DNA from: a bacterium
GTDB taxonomy: Bacteria; Verrucomicrobiota; Kiritimatiellia; CAIKKV01; CAIYGI01
Assembly (NCBI GenBank): GCA_025360745.1
Contig: JANYBP010000117.1
Span: 1-48,983, forward strand
Direction: 5' to 3'
DNA: 48,983 bases
Shown here: positions 41,812 through 48,983 of the stretch, in pieces
Numbering within the stretch: the first letter of the stretch is position 1
Layout of the letters: each line of letters begins with the position of its first letter
Notes under the pieces: generated by a model
Databases searched by the model: none
Told to the model about the DNA's origin: nothing
The model's input: the letters and a program-made list of their open reading frames with translations, nothing else
Made by a program: the position numbers and the translations under genes

Positions 41812-42150
41812 ATGAAGACAAAGAATGCTGTATTGGCGGTGGTGCTGGCGTTTTCCTGCATCGGTTTTGCCATGGCGGCCCCCGAACCGACCCCTGCCGT
41901 GACGAAAGGGCAGATTGTCGGCGAACTTATCGCGAAGGAAGGCGGCAAGATCACGGTCAAAGGCGATGCGGGCCCGTTGTCCCTGATGCCGCACTGGCGC
42001 GGCGGCATGCCGGACAAGGGCGGCGGCTTCGACAAGGATATCATGCGTCAACTTGAGAAGTTCAAAGTCGGCGACAAAGTCAAGGTGACCTGGTCCTTTG
42101 AAGAACACTACCGCATCGACAAGATCGAACGAAGCGAACCGGCCCAATAA
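41812..42150 (+). CDS. Small secreted protein of unknown function
   Basis: A 112-residue protein with a signal peptide (AVLAVVLAFSCIGFAMA, cleavage after residue 22) and a ~90-residue mature domain with GQIVGELIAKEGGKITVKG and KFKVGDKVKVTWSFEEHYRIDKIE, a beta-rich, possibly OB-like fold. AAGGAG lies 8 nt before the ATG. It is 39 bp downstream of the vWA gene and probably belongs to the same operon. I do not recognise a family name. Confidence 0.8.
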   Translation: MKTKNAVLAVVLAFSCIGFAMAAPEPTPAVTKGQIVGELIAKEGGKITVKGDAGPLSLMPHWRGGMPDKGGGFDKDIMRQLEKFKVGDKVKVTWSFEEHYRIDKIERSEPAQ

Positions 42151-42292
42151 CGCTCCGTTCTTTCGCCGCCCCCGCTGTACGGCGACCTGCCGGGTGGGCG
42201 GTGCTGAGAAACCACTTCAATCATGCACCGCTGCGAAGTGGCGCTTTGCTACGCGGCCGGAATGCGGACGGCTGATCATCCTCGTTTAATTA

Positions 42293-42336
42293 TTGACAAC
42301 GCCTCAGATCAGAGTAATTTTACTCACCGTAGTGAG
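42293..42336 (+). promoter_or_regulatory. Promoter and palindromic operator of the DUF4143 ATPase gene
   Basis: TTGACA (42293-42298), 16-bp spacer, TAATTT (42315-42320). At the expected start site lies the dyad CTCAC-CGTA-GTGAG (42323-42336), extended outwards by TTT and AAA, a likely operator. AGGAG (42345-42349) then precedes ATG 42356. The rest of the 205-bp gap (42151-42290) holds nothing I can identify. Confidence 0.65.
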
Positions 42337-42355
42337 CAAACCGTAGGAGATCGGC

Positions 42356-43561
42356 ATGAAATCCCAGTATAAACGGCTAATATTTCTCGCGCTATTGAAA
42401 CGAATGCGTGAGCCCCGTCGTTTTCTCCAAGTACTGGCCGGTCCCCGCCAGGTGGGTAAGACCACTCTCGCCATGCAGGTGGCCAACGAAATCGGTATGC
42501 CCTTTCATTACGCCTCGGCCGATGAGCCCACGCTTCAGGATCGTGCCTGGATCAATCAACAGTGGGATATTGCCCGGGCGCTCACGCACAGGGAGCAGCG
42601 CGCTCATCCGGCCTTGCTGATCGTGGACGAAGTTCAGAAGGTTCAGGGTTGGTCCGAGACCATCAAGCGCCTTTGGGACGAAGACTCCGCCGCGAATGTC
42701 CCACTCCGCGTCCTCCTTTCAGGCTCATCGCCACTGCTCGTACAAAAAGGACTTACGGAAAGCCTGGCCGGTCGTTTTGAGGTCATCACGGTTCCTCACT
42801 GGTCCTACACCGAGATGAAAGCCGCCTTCGGCTGGTCCGTCGAGCAGTATGTTTACTTCGGTGGATACCCTGGCGCGGCATCTCTGATAGAGGACGAGAA
42901 CCGCTGGCGGCGCTATATCGTGGATGCCCTGATTGAGACGACTATTTCGCGCGATATTCTGCTGATGTCGCGGGTGGACAAACCGGCTCTCTTGCGTCGT
43001 CTTTTTCATCTCGGATGCGATTATTCCGGTCAGGTTCTGTCCTACCAGAAGATGCTGGGCCAGTTGCAGGACACCGGCAACACCGTGACCCTTGCGCACT
43101 ATCTCGACTTGCTCCGGGGCGCGGGACTGCTTGCGGGCCTATCCAAGTACGCCGGCCAGACAGCGCGGCAACGTGGATCGAGCCCGAAACTTCAGGTGCT
43201 TAACACCGCGCTCATGACCGCGCTCGCCCATAGCACCTTTTCACGCATCCACACCGAGCGCGACCACTGGGGGCGTCTTGTCGAATCCGCCGTCGGCGCT
43301 CATCTTCTCAATAGCGCGATCGAAACAGGGATCGAAGTTCAGTACTGGCTCGAGCGTAACCGCGAGGTGGACTTTGTATTGTTTGCCGGTAAATCCGTCA
43401 CGGCTATCGAGGTCAAGAGTGGCCGACGAGAGACCCTGTTGCCTGGTATTGCCGCTTTTGCCAAGGCCTTCCCGGCAGTCAAACGTCAAATTCTTGTCGG
43501 CGCCCAGGGTATTCCGTTGGAGGAATTTTTAACGCAGCCGGCGTCCCACTGGTTGGACTGA
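42356..43561 (+). CDS. AAA_14/DUF4143 ATPase
   Basis: A 401-residue ATPase: Walker A GPRQVGKTT (29-37), Walker B LLIVDEVQKVQGW, sensor LSGSSPLLV, and a C-terminal DUF4143 domain with a PD-(D/E)XK-like core (REVDFVLFAGKSVTAIEVKSG). Such proteins are abundant in anaerobes and environmental bacteria, often as isolated genes; they have been discussed as transposon- or toxin-antitoxin-linked, but the function is unproven. It has its own promoter and palindrome, good Shine-Dalgarno AGGAG and lower GC than neighbours. A large hairpin element follows 35 bp after its stop. Probably horizontally acquired. Confidence 0.9.
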   Translation: MKSQYKRLIFLALLKRMREPRRFLQVLAGPRQVGKTTLAMQVANEIGMPFHYASADEPTLQDRAWINQQWDIARALTHREQRAHPALLIVDEVQKVQGWSETIKRLWDEDSAANVPLRVLLSGSSPLLVQKGLTESLAGRFEVITVPHWSYTEMKAAFGWSVEQYVYFGGYPGAASLIEDENRWRRYIVDALIETTISRDILLMSRVDKPALLRRLFHLGCDYSGQVLSYQKMLGQLQDTGNTVTLAHYLDLLRGAGLLAGLSKYAGQTARQRGSSPKLQVLNTALMTALAHSTFSRIHTERDHWGRLVESAVGAHLLNSAIETGIEVQYWLERNREVDFVLFAGKSVTAIEVKSGRRETLLPGIAAFAKAFPAVKRQILVGAQGIPLEEFLTQPASHWLD

Positions 43562-43595
43562 TTTTATGACCTTAAAAAATTCGTTTGTACAGCGA

Positions 43596-43691
43596 CGTAA
43601 TGCTTCAGTGAGGTTGCGAAATGGAAAGGTAGGGCGCTCTCGGCGAGAGCGCCCTACCTTTCCATACTCACTGCGTCACTGAAGCATTACG
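43596..43691. repeat. 96-bp double-palindrome element
   Basis: Outer arms CGTAATGCTTCAGTGA (43596-43611) and its exact reverse complement (43676-43691) enclose a perfect inner hairpin: 21-bp arms beginning ATGGAAAGGTAGGGCGCTCTC (43621-43641, 43645-43665) around a 3-nt loop. Two unpaired segments separate inner and outer stems. No T-run follows, so this looks like a dispersed REP/MITE-type unit that could also end transcription of the ATPase gene. It occupies half of the 197-bp intergenic gap. Confidence 0.9.
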
Positions 43692-43758
43692 CATCGGCCA
43701 TAATTACGATGGCTGCTAATCCGCAAATACCGTAAACTTTCAGCAAGGAGAGGTTTCA

Positions 43759-46668
43759 ATGTGCAAATCATGGGCGGTGCTGGTCGGAATCGCGATTTCA
43801 TCCTGGACTTTGGCGGTGGGGGGAACTTGTCGGGCGGCGGATGGGTCTGACTCGACGGTCGCCGGGCTGGCGCTCAAACAGGCCGACGCCACGGTGCGCA
43901 ATGGCTTGTGCCTGTATCTGGGCGCGACCAAGAGCCAAAGTCTCGCGCAGCTCGCGGCGGGCAGTCGGCTCTACGTTCAAGCTGTGGTCGGAGAGCGCGA
44001 GCGCGCCGGGCGCCTGCGTGACGAATTGCTGAGCGACGCGAACGCCGCCCGCCTTTCGGTGAGCTGGCGCCGCACAGCGCATCTGCCTTATCTGGACGAC
44101 CTGGTGAACCTGATTGTCGCCGAAGGGTGGGGCGCGGGCGATTTGAAGGATTTGCCGCTCTCCGAGATCGTGCGTGTGCTGCAGCCGGGCGGCGTGGCCG
44201 TGGTGGGCAGCGATGACGGCAAGGACGCCGCCGCTCTGCTGGCCGCGGCGGGTAGAATCGAACTGGCCAGGGCGGAAGCGCTTTCGCGCAAGGGCGCCTG
44301 GATCAGGATTGTGAAGCGAATGGATCCGCGCTACGGCGAGTGGCCCGACACGATGGGCCGACCGGAACAGACCCGCGTAGCGCCCGACAAGGTGGCCGGT
44401 CCCGGTAAGGAGGTCCGCTGGGTCAACGGGCCCACCTGGTCGAGTTACACCTCGTTCCATGACATCATGGCGGGTGGACGGGACTTTCATATCGAATCAG
44501 AGTGGATCAACCCTAACTTAAATCAGTGGGTGCTGGTCGCCCGCGATGCGCACAATGGCTGCGACCTGTGGCGCGAGAAGATGGGCGAATCCGTCGCGGC
44601 GGACTGGCGTGGAACCGACCGCATTCTTTGCGCGGACGAGCAGCGCGTTTACTGCAACCAGAACAAGAAGCTGGTCGCCAGGGACGCCGCCACCGGCAAA
44701 CTGGTCATGGATTACGGTCCCGCGCAAAATCGGGTGACTTCGATGGGGGCTTGGCTGATTGCCTCGTCGGGTGTGATCGACAAGCAGACCGGTAAATTGA
44801 TTTTGCCGCTGCCCGGTTCCTCTCCCTACCACTGCCACTACGCCGCCGGCGACGGTGTGGTGTACAACCTGCGCGGCGACTCTGTGGAAGCTTTCCAACT
44901 GCCCGATGGCCGCTCTCTGTGGAAGGTTCCGTTCAAGGATTTTGAGGCTTTTCCGAACAAGGCCGACACGCGCCTGATGTGTCGCGGCGACAATGTCTAC
45001 CTGGCGCTGGGCGGCAACGTTGTGGCGCTGGATCGCGCCAACGGGAAGGTGCGCTGGACCCACAAGCCGGACCGCCCCGGGGTCACCTGCGTGATGATGG
45101 CGCTGGCGGAGCATGTCAGCCTCAAGTACCAAATCAAGGCCGGCAAGACCAGTTCTATGGAGCAGGTCCTTCTGGATGCAAAAACCGGCAAGCAGCTCAG
45201 CGCCACGCAGGCGTCGTCGTGGATTGAAGGACGCTGTTTCCCGAATTGTTGCACGGACCGCTATGTGCTTGTCGGCGACGGCAGGTTCATAGATCAAGCC
45301 ACCGGCGCAATCACGAACACAGTCGGCGTCCGGCCCTCATGTGTTGCGGGGGCAATCGCGGCCTACGGGCTGGTTTACAACGGGCCGCACTACTGTAGTT
45401 GCCTGATTTCGCTGCGCGGCTCGCTGACCTATTCGCCAGGCAGCGCGATTCCGAACGGAGCGGTCACGCCGCAGCTCCTGAATAGCGGGGTTGCGCCCGC
45501 GGCCGCGCCCGCTGGCTCCAACGACTGGCCGATTTATCGCGGCGATATTCTGCGTTCGGATTGCTACGCCGGCGAACTGCCTGTGCAATTGAAGCAGCGC
45601 TGGTCGGTCAAACTCGGGAGCACGCGGATTCCGCAGGCGACCGCCGCCAATGGGCTGGTTTTCGTGGCCGATACGGAACGGCAGCGGGTGGTGGCCTTGA
45701 CGTTGGATACGGGCCGCGAAAAGTGGACCTTTGCCACCGAAGGCCGGGTCTCGATCGCGCCGACTTACTACAACGGGCTGTGTCTGTTCGGCGATCACGC
45801 CGGGCAGGTCTATGCGCTGGATGCGGCGACGGGAAAGCTGGTCTGGCAATTGTTCGCGGCCCCGGAACAGAAGCTGATGAGCGCGTTCAACCGTTTCGAG
45901 TCGGCCTGGCCGGTTCAGAGCGGCGTGCTGGTTCTCAAGGACCGCGCCTGTTTCGTGGCCGGACGCTGCGGCGCGATGGACGGCGGACTTTACTTCTACA
46001 GCGTCGAGCCGCTGACCGGAAAAATCGTGGCGCGCATGAATTTCAACGACGCCCGTCCGGCGGACGTGCTGATCAGCGACGGACAGCAGGTGATCCTGCC
46101 GGTTTCGCGCGAGGCCCAGGAGCGGCAGCAGCCCGCCGCCTATAACCCGGACGACAACACGAACACTCCGCCGCTGCCGCGCTTGCGCACCGCCGGGACC
46201 TGGTACCAGATGTCCGTCTTGAACGTGTTAGATTCGCTCGATCCGGGACAGACCGCCAACCGCAAGCGTAATTTTACCATGGGTAACATCAATAACGGCT
46301 ACCTGCTGGCCTTCGACAAGCATCGCTACTTTTCCAGCGCGCGTACCCGGGGCAAGAACCTCGCGCCAACCGAGCTCGGGCTGGGACTGGTGCTGGGAAG
46401 AGGCGCCGCGCAGTGGACGAACAAGGAGATCAAGCAGCAGATGCAAGCCCTGCTGCTGGCGGGTTCGCGGTTGTATGGCGCCGCCATTCCCGCCTATCGC
46501 GACAGCGCGGAGAAGCCCGCCCTCTGGGTCATGTCGGCCGCCGACGGCAGTGTGCTGCAAAAGCTGCCGCTCGAAAGCGCGCCGGTCATTGACGGCCTTT
46601 CCGCCGCGGACGGACGGTTGCTTTTGACAACGGTTGACGGGCGGATCGTTTGTTTCGGCGCACCCTGA
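43759..46668 (+). CDS. Exported protein: degenerate SAM-methyltransferase-like domain fused to a PQQ-type beta-propeller
   Basis: A 969-residue protein with a signal peptide (about 1-27, ending GGTCRA). Residues ~45-185 resemble a class I methyltransferase (LPYLDDLVNLIVAEGWG and LSEIVRVLQPGGVAVVG, the post-motif strands), but the glycine-rich SAM loop is replaced by LYLGATKS. From about 200 a long PQQ-like/BamB-like propeller follows, with blades containing VVALDRANGKVRWTH, VVALTLDTGREKWTF and VYALDAATGKLVWQL. Similar fusions occur in Lentisphaerae and Planctomycetes, function unknown. Strong Shine-Dalgarno AAGGAGAGG, 5 nt before ATG. SAM is not expected in the periplasm, so the first domain is probably structural. 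Convergent with dinB. Confidence 0.85.
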   Translation: MCKSWAVLVGIAISSWTLAVGGTCRAADGSDSTVAGLALKQADATVRNGLCLYLGATKSQSLAQLAAGSRLYVQAVVGERERAGRLRDELLSDANAARLSVSWRRTAHLPYLDDLVNLIVAEGWGAGDLKDLPLSEIVRVLQPGGVAVVGSDDGKDAAALLAAAGRIELARAEALSRKGAWIRIVKRMDPRYGEWPDTMGRPEQTRVAPDKVAGPGKEVRWVNGPTWSSYTSFHDIMAGGRDFHIESEWINPNLNQWVLVARDAHNGCDLWREKMGESVAADWRGTDRILCADEQRVYCNQNKKLVARDAATGKLVMDYGPAQNRVTSMGAWLIASSGVIDKQTGKLILPLPGSSPYHCHYAAGDGVVYNLRGDSVEAFQLPDGRSLWKVPFKDFEAFPNKADTRLMCRGDNVYLALGGNVVALDRANGKVRWTHKPDRPGVTCVMMALAEHVSLKYQIKAGKTSSMEQVLLDAKTGKQLSATQASSWIEGRCFPNCCTDRYVLVGDGRFIDQATGAITNTVGVRPSCVAGAIAAYGLVYNGPHYCSCLISLRGSLTYSPGSAIPNGAVTPQLLNSGVAPAAAPAGSNDWPIYRGDILRSDCYAGELPVQLKQRWSVKLGSTRIPQATAANGLVFVADTERQRVVALTLDTGREKWTFATEGRVSIAPTYYNGLCLFGDHAGQVYALDAATGKLVWQLFAAPEQKLMSAFNRFESAWPVQSGVLVLKDRACFVAGRCGAMDGGLYFYSVEPLTGKIVARMNFNDARPADVLISDGQQVILPVSREAQERQQPAAYNPDDNTNTPPLPRLRTAGTWYQMSVLNVLDSLDPGQTANRKRNFTMGNINNGYLLAFDKHRYFSSARTRGKNLAPTELGLGLVLGRGAAQWTNKEIKQQMQALLLAGSRLYGAAIPAYRDSAEKPALWVMSAADGSVLQKLPLESAPVIDGLSAADGRLLLTTVDGRIVCFGAP

Positions 46669-46686
46669 AGCGGTGGCCCGCGCCGG

Positions 46687-47877
46687 CTATTCGCCGCGGC
46701 GGATGACATCGCGTCCGAAATCGGCGCGCAGGCGGTCCACCACGCGGTCGATGCGCCGGTCGCGCTCGCGCGTGGGCGGCGCGGCGGAACGGTCGAATTC
46801 CGGAAAGAGCATCGGCTGCCGCGGGGCGGCCTCGCCGGGCGTAACCAGATCGGAGACGCCGAAGCCGATCAGCCGGACGGGCCGCCGGATGCCCTCGCGT
46901 TCCCAAAGCAGCCGCGCGGCCTGGCGTAATTCGCGATCGGTGTCGGTGGGCGCGGGAAAAGGCGCCTGGCGGGTGATCGTCGAAAAATCGCCGAAGCGCA
47001 CCTTGATGCGCGCGGTGCGGGCCAGCCGGCCGGCTTCGCGCAGCCGTACGGCGACGCGTTCGGCCTGTTCCAGCAACACGCCGCGGACGCGTTCCAGATC
47101 GCGGCAATCCTCGTCGAAGGTATGCTCGTGCGAGATCGTGCGTTCGTCGCGCGGCTCCGGACTGAGCCGGCGCTCGTCGCGGCCGTTGGCGAGCGGCCAG
47201 ACATGTTGCGCCATGCCGATGCCGAGCAGCGCCACCAGGCGCGCCTCGCCGAGTCCCTGCAGGTCGCCGATGGTCTTGATGCCGGCCGCGGCCAGGATCG
47301 CTTCGGACTTTTGTCCGATGCCCCAGAGCCGTCCGACCGGCAGCGGCGCCAGCCAGGCGCGGATGGACGCGTCATCCTCGGGCGCGACGGTCAGTCCGTC
47401 GGGTTTATGCAGGTCGCTCGCCAGTTTGGCCAGGAACAAGTTGGTGGCGACGCCGACCGAGGCGGTCAGTCCCAGTCGCTCCCGGATGCGGGCCTTGAGC
47501 GCGCGCGCCAGCGCGGCGGCATCGGGCCAGGCGTGCAGCACACCGGCGACGTCGAGAAAAGCCTCGTCCACCGAAACCGGTTCGACGTAAGGCGTGAAAC
47601 TTTCGAGCACTTCCATGACCTGCCGCGAAACCGCCGAGTAGTGCGAATGCCTGCCGGGCAGAAAGACCCCCTGCGGGCAAAGTTTGTAGGCCGTGCGCGA
47701 CGGCATGGCGGAATGCACGCCGAAAACGCGCGCCTCGTAAGAGCAGGTCGAGACAACCCCGCGCCGGTCGGGTGGGGCGCCGACGATCACAGGCAGCCCG
47801 CGCAGCGCCGGATTATCGCGCACCTCGATGGCCGCGAAAAAAGCATCCATATCCACATGCAGCAAGTGCAGCGCCAT
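46687..47877 (-). CDS. dinB: DNA polymerase IV (Y-family)
   Basis: A 396-residue DinB: LLHVDMDAFFAAIE (metal-binding Asp9), the YEARVFGVHSAMP steric-gate region, SVDEAFLD (catalytic Asp and Glu) and the helix-hairpin-helix segment WGIGQKSEAILAAAGI. It performs error-prone lesion bypass. The C-terminus contains QPMLFPEFD, a beta-clamp-binding type motif. ATG 47877 (MALHLLHVDMD) was chosen; the frame remains open upstream by about 137 codons without family similarity. TATAAT lies 6 nt upstream of this ATG, so the mRNA is probably leaderless. No LexA box is visible. Confidence 0.95.
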   Translation of the reverse strand: MALHLLHVDMDAFFAAIEVRDNPALRGLPVIVGAPPDRRGVVSTCSYEARVFGVHSAMPSRTAYKLCPQGVFLPGRHSHYSAVSRQVMEVLESFTPYVEPVSVDEAFLDVAGVLHAWPDAAALARALKARIRERLGLTASVGVATNLFLAKLASDLHKPDGLTVAPEDDASIRAWLAPLPVGRLWGIGQKSEAILAAAGIKTIGDLQGLGEARLVALLGIGMAQHVWPLANGRDERRLSPEPRDERTISHEHTFDEDCRDLERVRGVLLEQAERVAVRLREAGRLARTARIKVRFGDFSTITRQAPFPAPTDTDRELRQAARLLWEREGIRRPVRLIGFGVSDLVTPGEAAPRQPMLFPEFDRSAAPPTRERDRRIDRVVDRLRADFGRDVIRRGE

Positions 47878-47883
47878 GCCGCA

Positions 47884-47889
47884 ATTATA
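47884..47889 (-). promoter_or_regulatory. -10 box (TATAAT) directly before dinB
   Basis: A consensus TATAAT read on the minus strand, 6 nt upstream of ATG 47877. The -35 17 bp upstream is poor (ACTGCT). Transcription would start on or next to the A of the ATG. Confidence 0.55.
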
Positions 47890-48408
47890 GCGTAAACCGC
47901 GCAGAAAGCAGTTCTTCAGTCTGTGAATCAAGCGTCGGACTGTCAGAAAGGTGTAGGGATCGAATAAGAAAACAGGGATTTCCTGTAGGCATTGAAGGAG
48001 TAGGCCCGGCGCGTCGGGGGCGTCGGCGAGCGGCGGCGGGACGGTTGGGAATTCTGGACGGTCCAACAGGGCGGGCAAGCTGACGGAATGCGTGGCGGTG
48101 ATAAATTCGCGTATGCGGGCGTGGTATTTGGGAAAGGCGCTGAATGGGTTGAAGCACGAATGAGGGGATGAGTTTGGCGCCTCGCGAAAAAGCGGCTTGC
48201 TGCGCTGGCGCTTCGCGGCGCTTGGACCCGATTGACACGATTGACTTTGTTGATTGTTTCGCCCTGACCCCAATTGATCTGACCCCAATTGATCTGATCG
48301 ACCCCAATTGATCTCTGCCGCGCCCTTGACCCTGCCGCGCCCCGTCTCACCGGACGGCGAACCCGCCGCGGGTGAGCGGTACGGTGGGGGCGATGGTTCG
48401 CCGTGTTA
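47890..48408. other. 519-bp interval without a recognised gene
   Basis: Between the dinB promoter and the nuclease gene. The dinB frame stays open to 48288 on the minus strand but its translation has no recognised domain. The interval includes a 15-bp tandem repeat (48264-48312) and 9-bp rhythmic CGATTGACA-like units just upstream of it. I see no tRNA or clear promoter for the plus strand. Confidence 0.5.
48264..48312 (+). repeat. Tandem 15-bp repeat (CTGACCCCAATTGAT)
   Basis: Two exact 15-bp units (48264-48278, 48279-48293) and a third enlarged to 19 bp by a 4-bp insertion (CTGATCGACCCCAATTGAT). Each unit contains the palindrome CAATTG. Confidence 0.9.
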
Positions 48409-48846
48409 TCATTTCTTAAACTGCTTCCAGTTATTCTTCCAGTGGTCGGGGTCGTCCACGGAAATCCGGAAGACACGCATATTTGAGTCAACTACGGCCC
48501 TCTTTCGAGTCTTGAGGTAGTGTTGGTGTTGCCACCTGACGTATCGCGCGACCTCTTTGCTGGGAACAACAAAGAAGAGAGGGAGATCATCCGGCTTTTT
48601 GAGATAGACAAAGCAATAGATCAGGTTCTTGTCCGCGATCGTTTCGTGCTTCTTGTTCATCGGCCAGCGGTAGAATGGTTTATCGCCGAACAAGGACACG
48701 ATACCCGGTTCCTTCACGGTCGTCTTGACCTCGACCTTGAATAGACGGCTGAGAGATTGGCTTGAGGCGAGAATGTCGACGCCTTTCGTGGCGGATAGCG
48801 TGAGTGTTGCAACGAAGCCCCTCTGCGTCAGTTGGGCTAGGACCAA
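48409..48846 (-). CDS. PD-(D/E)XK-like nuclease domain protein, start unclear
   Basis: A 145-residue frame with a GVDIL...FKVEVKTT arrangement (Asp then Glu-x-Lys), typical of small PD-(D/E)XK proteins, and later YCFVYL and FFVVPSKEVARYV segments. The only conventional start is TTG 48846. Family-like residues (SGNYRRALVLAQLTQRG) extend upstream of that TTG to an in-frame TAG at 48877-48879, with no ATG, GTG or TTG between. The gene is therefore probably 5'-disrupted, or uses an unusual start. It is less GC-rich than neighbours. Function in defence or mobility is a guess. Confidence 0.6.
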   Translation of the reverse strand: MVLAQLTQRGFVATLTLSATKGVDILASSQSLSRLFKVEVKTTVKEPGIVSLFGDKPFYRWPMNKKHETIADKNLIYCFVYLKKPDDLPLFFVVPSKEVARYVRWQHQHYLKTRKRAVVDSNMRVFRISVDDPDHWKNNWKQFKK

Positions 48847-48876
48847 TGCCCTTCGGTAATTCCCGCTGACAGCAGG

Positions 48877-48981
48877 CTACTCCAGTGCATCGTTCTTGAG
48901 AAGATACATGTTCAAGGCGGTCATTTCTTCGATGATGGCGAGCAGGTTTTTGTAGTTTGTAGACAAGCGGCGCGCCACGGG
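48877..48981 (-). CDS. C-terminal fragment of a gene cut by the window edge
   Basis: On the minus strand, 34 codons (ending NMYLLKNDALE then TAG at 48879-48877) read without interruption from the right edge. Composition and the amphipathic helix (NYKNLLAIIEEMTALNMYLL) look protein-like. It is in the same frame as the nuclease-like gene, so it may be either a separate upstream gene or the first part of a single gene broken by the TAG. Confidence 0.45.
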   Translation of the reverse strand, partial: PVARRLSTNYKNLLAIIEEMTALNMYLLKNDALE

Positions 48982-48983
48982 TT

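Noticed and set aside
47878..48288. Upstream extension of dinB by about 137 codons
   Set aside because: The extension lacks family similarity, and a consensus TATAAT lies inside it just before the conserved MALHLLHVDMD start.

Overview
This is a GC-rich, gene-dense bacterial window with about 36 protein genes, no rRNA and no tRNA that I could find. Several features suggest a PVC-type, probably anaerobic Gram-negative (Kiritimatiellota, Lentisphaerota, Verrucomicrobiota or a relative). They are a predicted exported methyltransferase-like/PQQ-propeller fusion, an ExbB/ExbD/TPR/von Willebrand A cluster, an NfnAB-type transhydrogenase, LipB and tripartite efflux with a TolC lipoprotein. The phylum is an inference from gene content only.

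Layout. 271-3406: a quinone oxidoreductase, a pterin-4a-carbinolamine dehydratase and, convergent to them, a fused aminodeoxychorismate synthase/lyase (folate branch). 3471-8987: a five-gene YbhG/F/S/R-like ABC exporter operon bracketed by two inverted copies of a ~213-bp palindromic element. 9105-13518: an amino-sugar block with a ROK regulator, a ROK-like kinase, a PIG-L deacetylase and nagB. 13552-19504, minus strand: speA, a ClpX-like ATPase, a prenyl synthase, lipB and a sugar nucleotidyltransferase. 19616-23091: a HAD phosphatase and nfnA-nfnB. 23287-25152: a restriction-modification pair that closely resembles EcoRV/M.EcoRV, with the endonuclease frameshifted at a T7 tract. 25378-30461, minus strand: a MarR-controlled TolC/MacA/split-MacB efflux operon. 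30512-32239: a cobalamin-binding radical SAM enzyme. 32424-36194: FmdB, two uncharacterised envelope proteins and argH. 36230-42150: exbB, exbD, a large TPR protein, a TonB-like protein carrying a vWA domain and a small secreted protein. 42356-43561: a DUF4143 ATPase with its own promoter and palindrome. 43759-46668: the methyltransferase-like/PQQ fusion. 46687-47877: dinB. The right edge holds a PD-(D/E)XK-like nuclease and the tail of another gene, both on the minus strand.

How the parts work together. The ExbB/ExbD motor sits with a protein that keeps the Ser-x3-His transmembrane motif of TonB but ends in a vWA domain with an intact MIDAS, so the block may be an energised envelope machine built around a vWA effector. 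The nag block suggests use of N-acetylglucosamine with a PIG-L enzyme replacing NagA. Three genes (the ROK kinase, marR and dinB) have a -10 box 5-7 nt before ATG and no Shine-Dalgarno, which points to leaderless mRNAs. Intergenic tandem repeats with a strict 7-bp period recur at five or more sites with different unit sequences.
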